Assembly: GCA_003644405.1 (NCBI GenBank)
Contig: QNCE01000031.1
Span: 1 to 13,146, forward strand
Direction: 5' to 3'
DNA length: 13,146 bases
Source of the DNA: Candidatus Omnitrophota bacterium
GTDB lineage: Bacteria; Omnitrophota; Gorgyraeia; Duberdicusellales; 4484-171
Shown here: positions 12,256 to 13,146 of the stretch, piece after piece
Layout: each line of letters opens with the position of its first letter
Position numbering within the stretch: position 1 is the first letter of the stretch
Notes under the pieces: generated by a model
What the model was told of the DNA's origin: nothing
The model's database searches: none
Seen by the model: the letters and a program-made list of their open reading frames with translations, nothing else
Position numbers and translations under genes: made by a program

Positions 12256-12285
12256 ATTTTCTCACCTCCTCGAAAACCCTACAAA

Positions 12286-12573
12286 TTACTTTATCACAGC
12301 TAGAACATCTTCCTCCCTCATAATAAGGTATTCCTGATCATCCACAGTAATTTCTGTTCCCGAATACTTCCCATATAAAACCTTATCTCCTACTTTCAGA
12401 GAGAGAGGAATAACTTTACCATCTTCAATCTTTCTTCCCTCTCCTACAGCTACTATCTCTCCTTCCTGAGGCTTCTCCTTAGCAGTATCAGGAAGAACAA
12501 TTCCTCCTTTGGTCTTTTCCTTCTCGTCACAAGGCTTAATTAACACTCTGTCTCCTAAGGGCTTAATCTTCAT
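12286..12573 (-). CDS. groES: Co-chaperonin GroES (Hsp10)
   Basis: 95 residues, full length. It caps the GroEL ring as a heptamer. Family parts: IKPLGDRVLIKP at the start, the mobile loop EKEKTKGGIVLPDTAKEKPQ, VGDKVLYGKYSGTEI and the end YLIMREEDVLAVI. The ATG at 12573 is preceded by a very strong AAGGAGGTGGG site. First gene of the groES-groEL transcript, under CIRCE control. Confidence 0.98.
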   Translation of the reverse strand: MKIKPLGDRVLIKPCDEKEKTKGGIVLPDTAKEKPQEGEIVAVGEGRKIEDGKVIPLSLKVGDKVLYGKYSGTEITVDDQEYLIMREEDVLAVIK

Positions 12574-12604
12574 AATCCCACCTCCTTCCCATTTACTGCC
12601 TTAG

Positions 12605-12631
12605 TTAGCAAACTGTTCTTTAGAGTGCTAA
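12605..12631. promoter_or_regulatory. CIRCE operator (HrcA site)
   Basis: On the coding (minus) strand the element reads TTAGCACTC, nine bases (TAAAGAACA), GTTTGCTAA. The first arm is a perfect match to the consensus TTAGCACTC-N9-GAGTGCTAA and the second differs at two bases, 16 of 18 in all. It overlaps the predicted transcription start of groES, the usual place for HrcA repression relieved by heat. Confidence 0.95.
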
Positions 12632-12634
12632 ATT

Positions 12635-12662
12635 ATTTTACTGATGTTAAAAATGTTGTCAA
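12635..12662 (-). promoter_or_regulatory. Sigma-70 promoter of groES-groEL
   Basis: On the minus strand a perfect TTGACA (12662-12657), a 16-base spacer, and TAAAAT (12640-12635, five of six). Transcription would start inside the CIRCE element that follows. An uninterrupted AT tract (T run then A run, about 12661-12690) lies just upstream and could act as an UP element. Confidence 0.85.
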
Positions 12663-12725
12663 GTTTTTTTTAAAAAAAAATTATTTATAACTAAATGAGA
12701 ATCAGAAAGATATATAAGCTTAAAA

Positions 12726-13146
12726 TTATAGGGGAAATAAAATCCTCATCCCTTTAAAAATAAGGTGGGGCTCATAAATATAGGGAAAATTTAATTTTTT
12801 TAAGAGAAATTTGGCTCCCCCTCCGGTAATGATTATATTATCTTTACTTAACCTTCCCGATTTAGCTATCCATCTTCGGTACTTTTCTACCCAGCTATTA
12901 ATTAACAAAGCAAAACCCTCAATTATCCCTTTATTGATACTTTGGGAAGTAGTTTTAGGTATTTTCCTCTTTAAAACCTTAAGGTCTACTTTAACTCTTT
13001 TGCCAAGGAGAGCACATCCACTGAGAGATTTGTAAGCTGACTCTATTCCTGGAAATATAAATCCCCCTAAATATTCTCCTTTCGAGGAAATAAAATCAAA
13101 AGTAATTGCTGTACCAAAATCAATTACTAATTTTGCTCTACTAAAA
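12726..13146 (-). CDS. coaX: Type III pantothenate kinase CoaX, C-terminal part (start lies beyond window)
   Basis: 139 codons and the stop are present; the N terminus with its first phosphate motif is outside. CoaX phosphorylates pantothenate, the first step of coenzyme A synthesis, and belongs to the ASKHA fold. Seen here: LVIDFGTAITFD (the second phosphate loop, GTA-T), GEYLGGFIFPGIESAYKSL (GG-I-PG), TTSQSINKGIIEGFA (the T-SIQ-G-G helix region) and IIITGGGAKFL near the end, then the closing LIFKGMRILFPL. An in-frame TTG at 12908 is an internal codon, not the start: homology runs unbroken from the window edge. No hairpin terminator follows; groES begins about 150 bases on with its own promoter. 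Confidence 0.93.
   Translation of the reverse strand, partial: FSRAKLVIDFGTAITFDFISSKGEYLGGFIFPGIESAYKSLSGCALLGKRVKVDLKVLKRKIPKTTSQSINKGIIEGFALLINSWVEKYRRWIAKSGRLSKDNIIITGGGAKFLLKKLNFPYIYEPHLIFKGMRILFPL

Noticed and set aside
12095..12337. Plus-strand open frames opposite groEL and groES (also 11852-12046)
   Set aside because: Antisense shadows of strongly conserved chaperonin genes.
12690..12720. GATTCTCATT-like sequence resembling half of a Fur box
   Set aside because: Only a short partial match in AT-rich DNA, without the second half of the dyad.
12811..13035. 74-codon plus-strand open frame opposite coaX
   Set aside because: Shadow of the coaX reading frame, which has clear family motifs on the minus strand.

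Overview
This is a low-GC, gene-dense stretch in which every gene I can support lies on the minus strand, so transcription runs from high to low coordinates. The organism is a Gram-negative-type (diderm) bacterium: there is a TonB-dependent outer-membrane receptor with a Sec signal. A CIRCE element in front of groES, ThyX in place of ThyA, type III pantothenate kinase (CoaX) and short GC-rich palindromic repeats fit an uncultured low-GC candidate phylum (Aerophobota/Omnitrophota-like). That placement is a guess from gene style and not a phylogeny.

Layout in transcription order. (1) 13146-12726 is the C-terminal part of coaX. (2) 12662-10581 is groES-groEL behind a sigma-70 promoter and a CIRCE operator, closed by a strong hairpin terminator. 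(3) 10577-7776 is a five-gene operon with its own promoter: an exported SagB-type nitroreductase, an inositol-monophosphatase-family enzyme, two small unrecognised proteins (one membrane-anchored) and a polytopic CcdA/DsbD-like membrane protein. Its last gene appears frame-disrupted at or near a (TC)6 tract. (4) 7799-4764 is a two-gene signalling unit: a stand-alone receiver protein and a cytoplasmic histidine kinase with an unusual N-terminal Rossmann domain followed by PAS-GAF-PAS-PAS-HisKA-HATPase. (5) 4554-1098 is a DUF6580 membrane protein, metE and thyX. (6) 1095-1 is a promoter, a cobalamin riboswitch with a terminator, and the start of a BtuB-like TonB-dependent receptor that runs off the window.

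How the parts relate. Unit 5 joins two folate-consuming reactions: MetE uses methyl-tetrahydrofolate without cobalamin, and ThyX uses methylene-tetrahydrofolate and returns tetrahydrofolate directly. Unit 6, immediately downstream on the same strand, controls corrinoid uptake through a B12-sensing RNA. The stretch therefore looks like a one-carbon/B12 neighbourhood next to a redox-flavoured signalling and envelope-enzyme neighbourhood.

Most worth a second look: the probable frameshift at 7916-7966, the Rossmann-headed kinase, the riboswitch whose peripheral stems carry two families of palindromic repeats, the perfect inverted repeat over the DUF6580 start, and the GroEL tail lacking GGM repeats. 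I see no CRISPR array, transposase, tRNA or rRNA, and no clear-cut new defence or mobile system.
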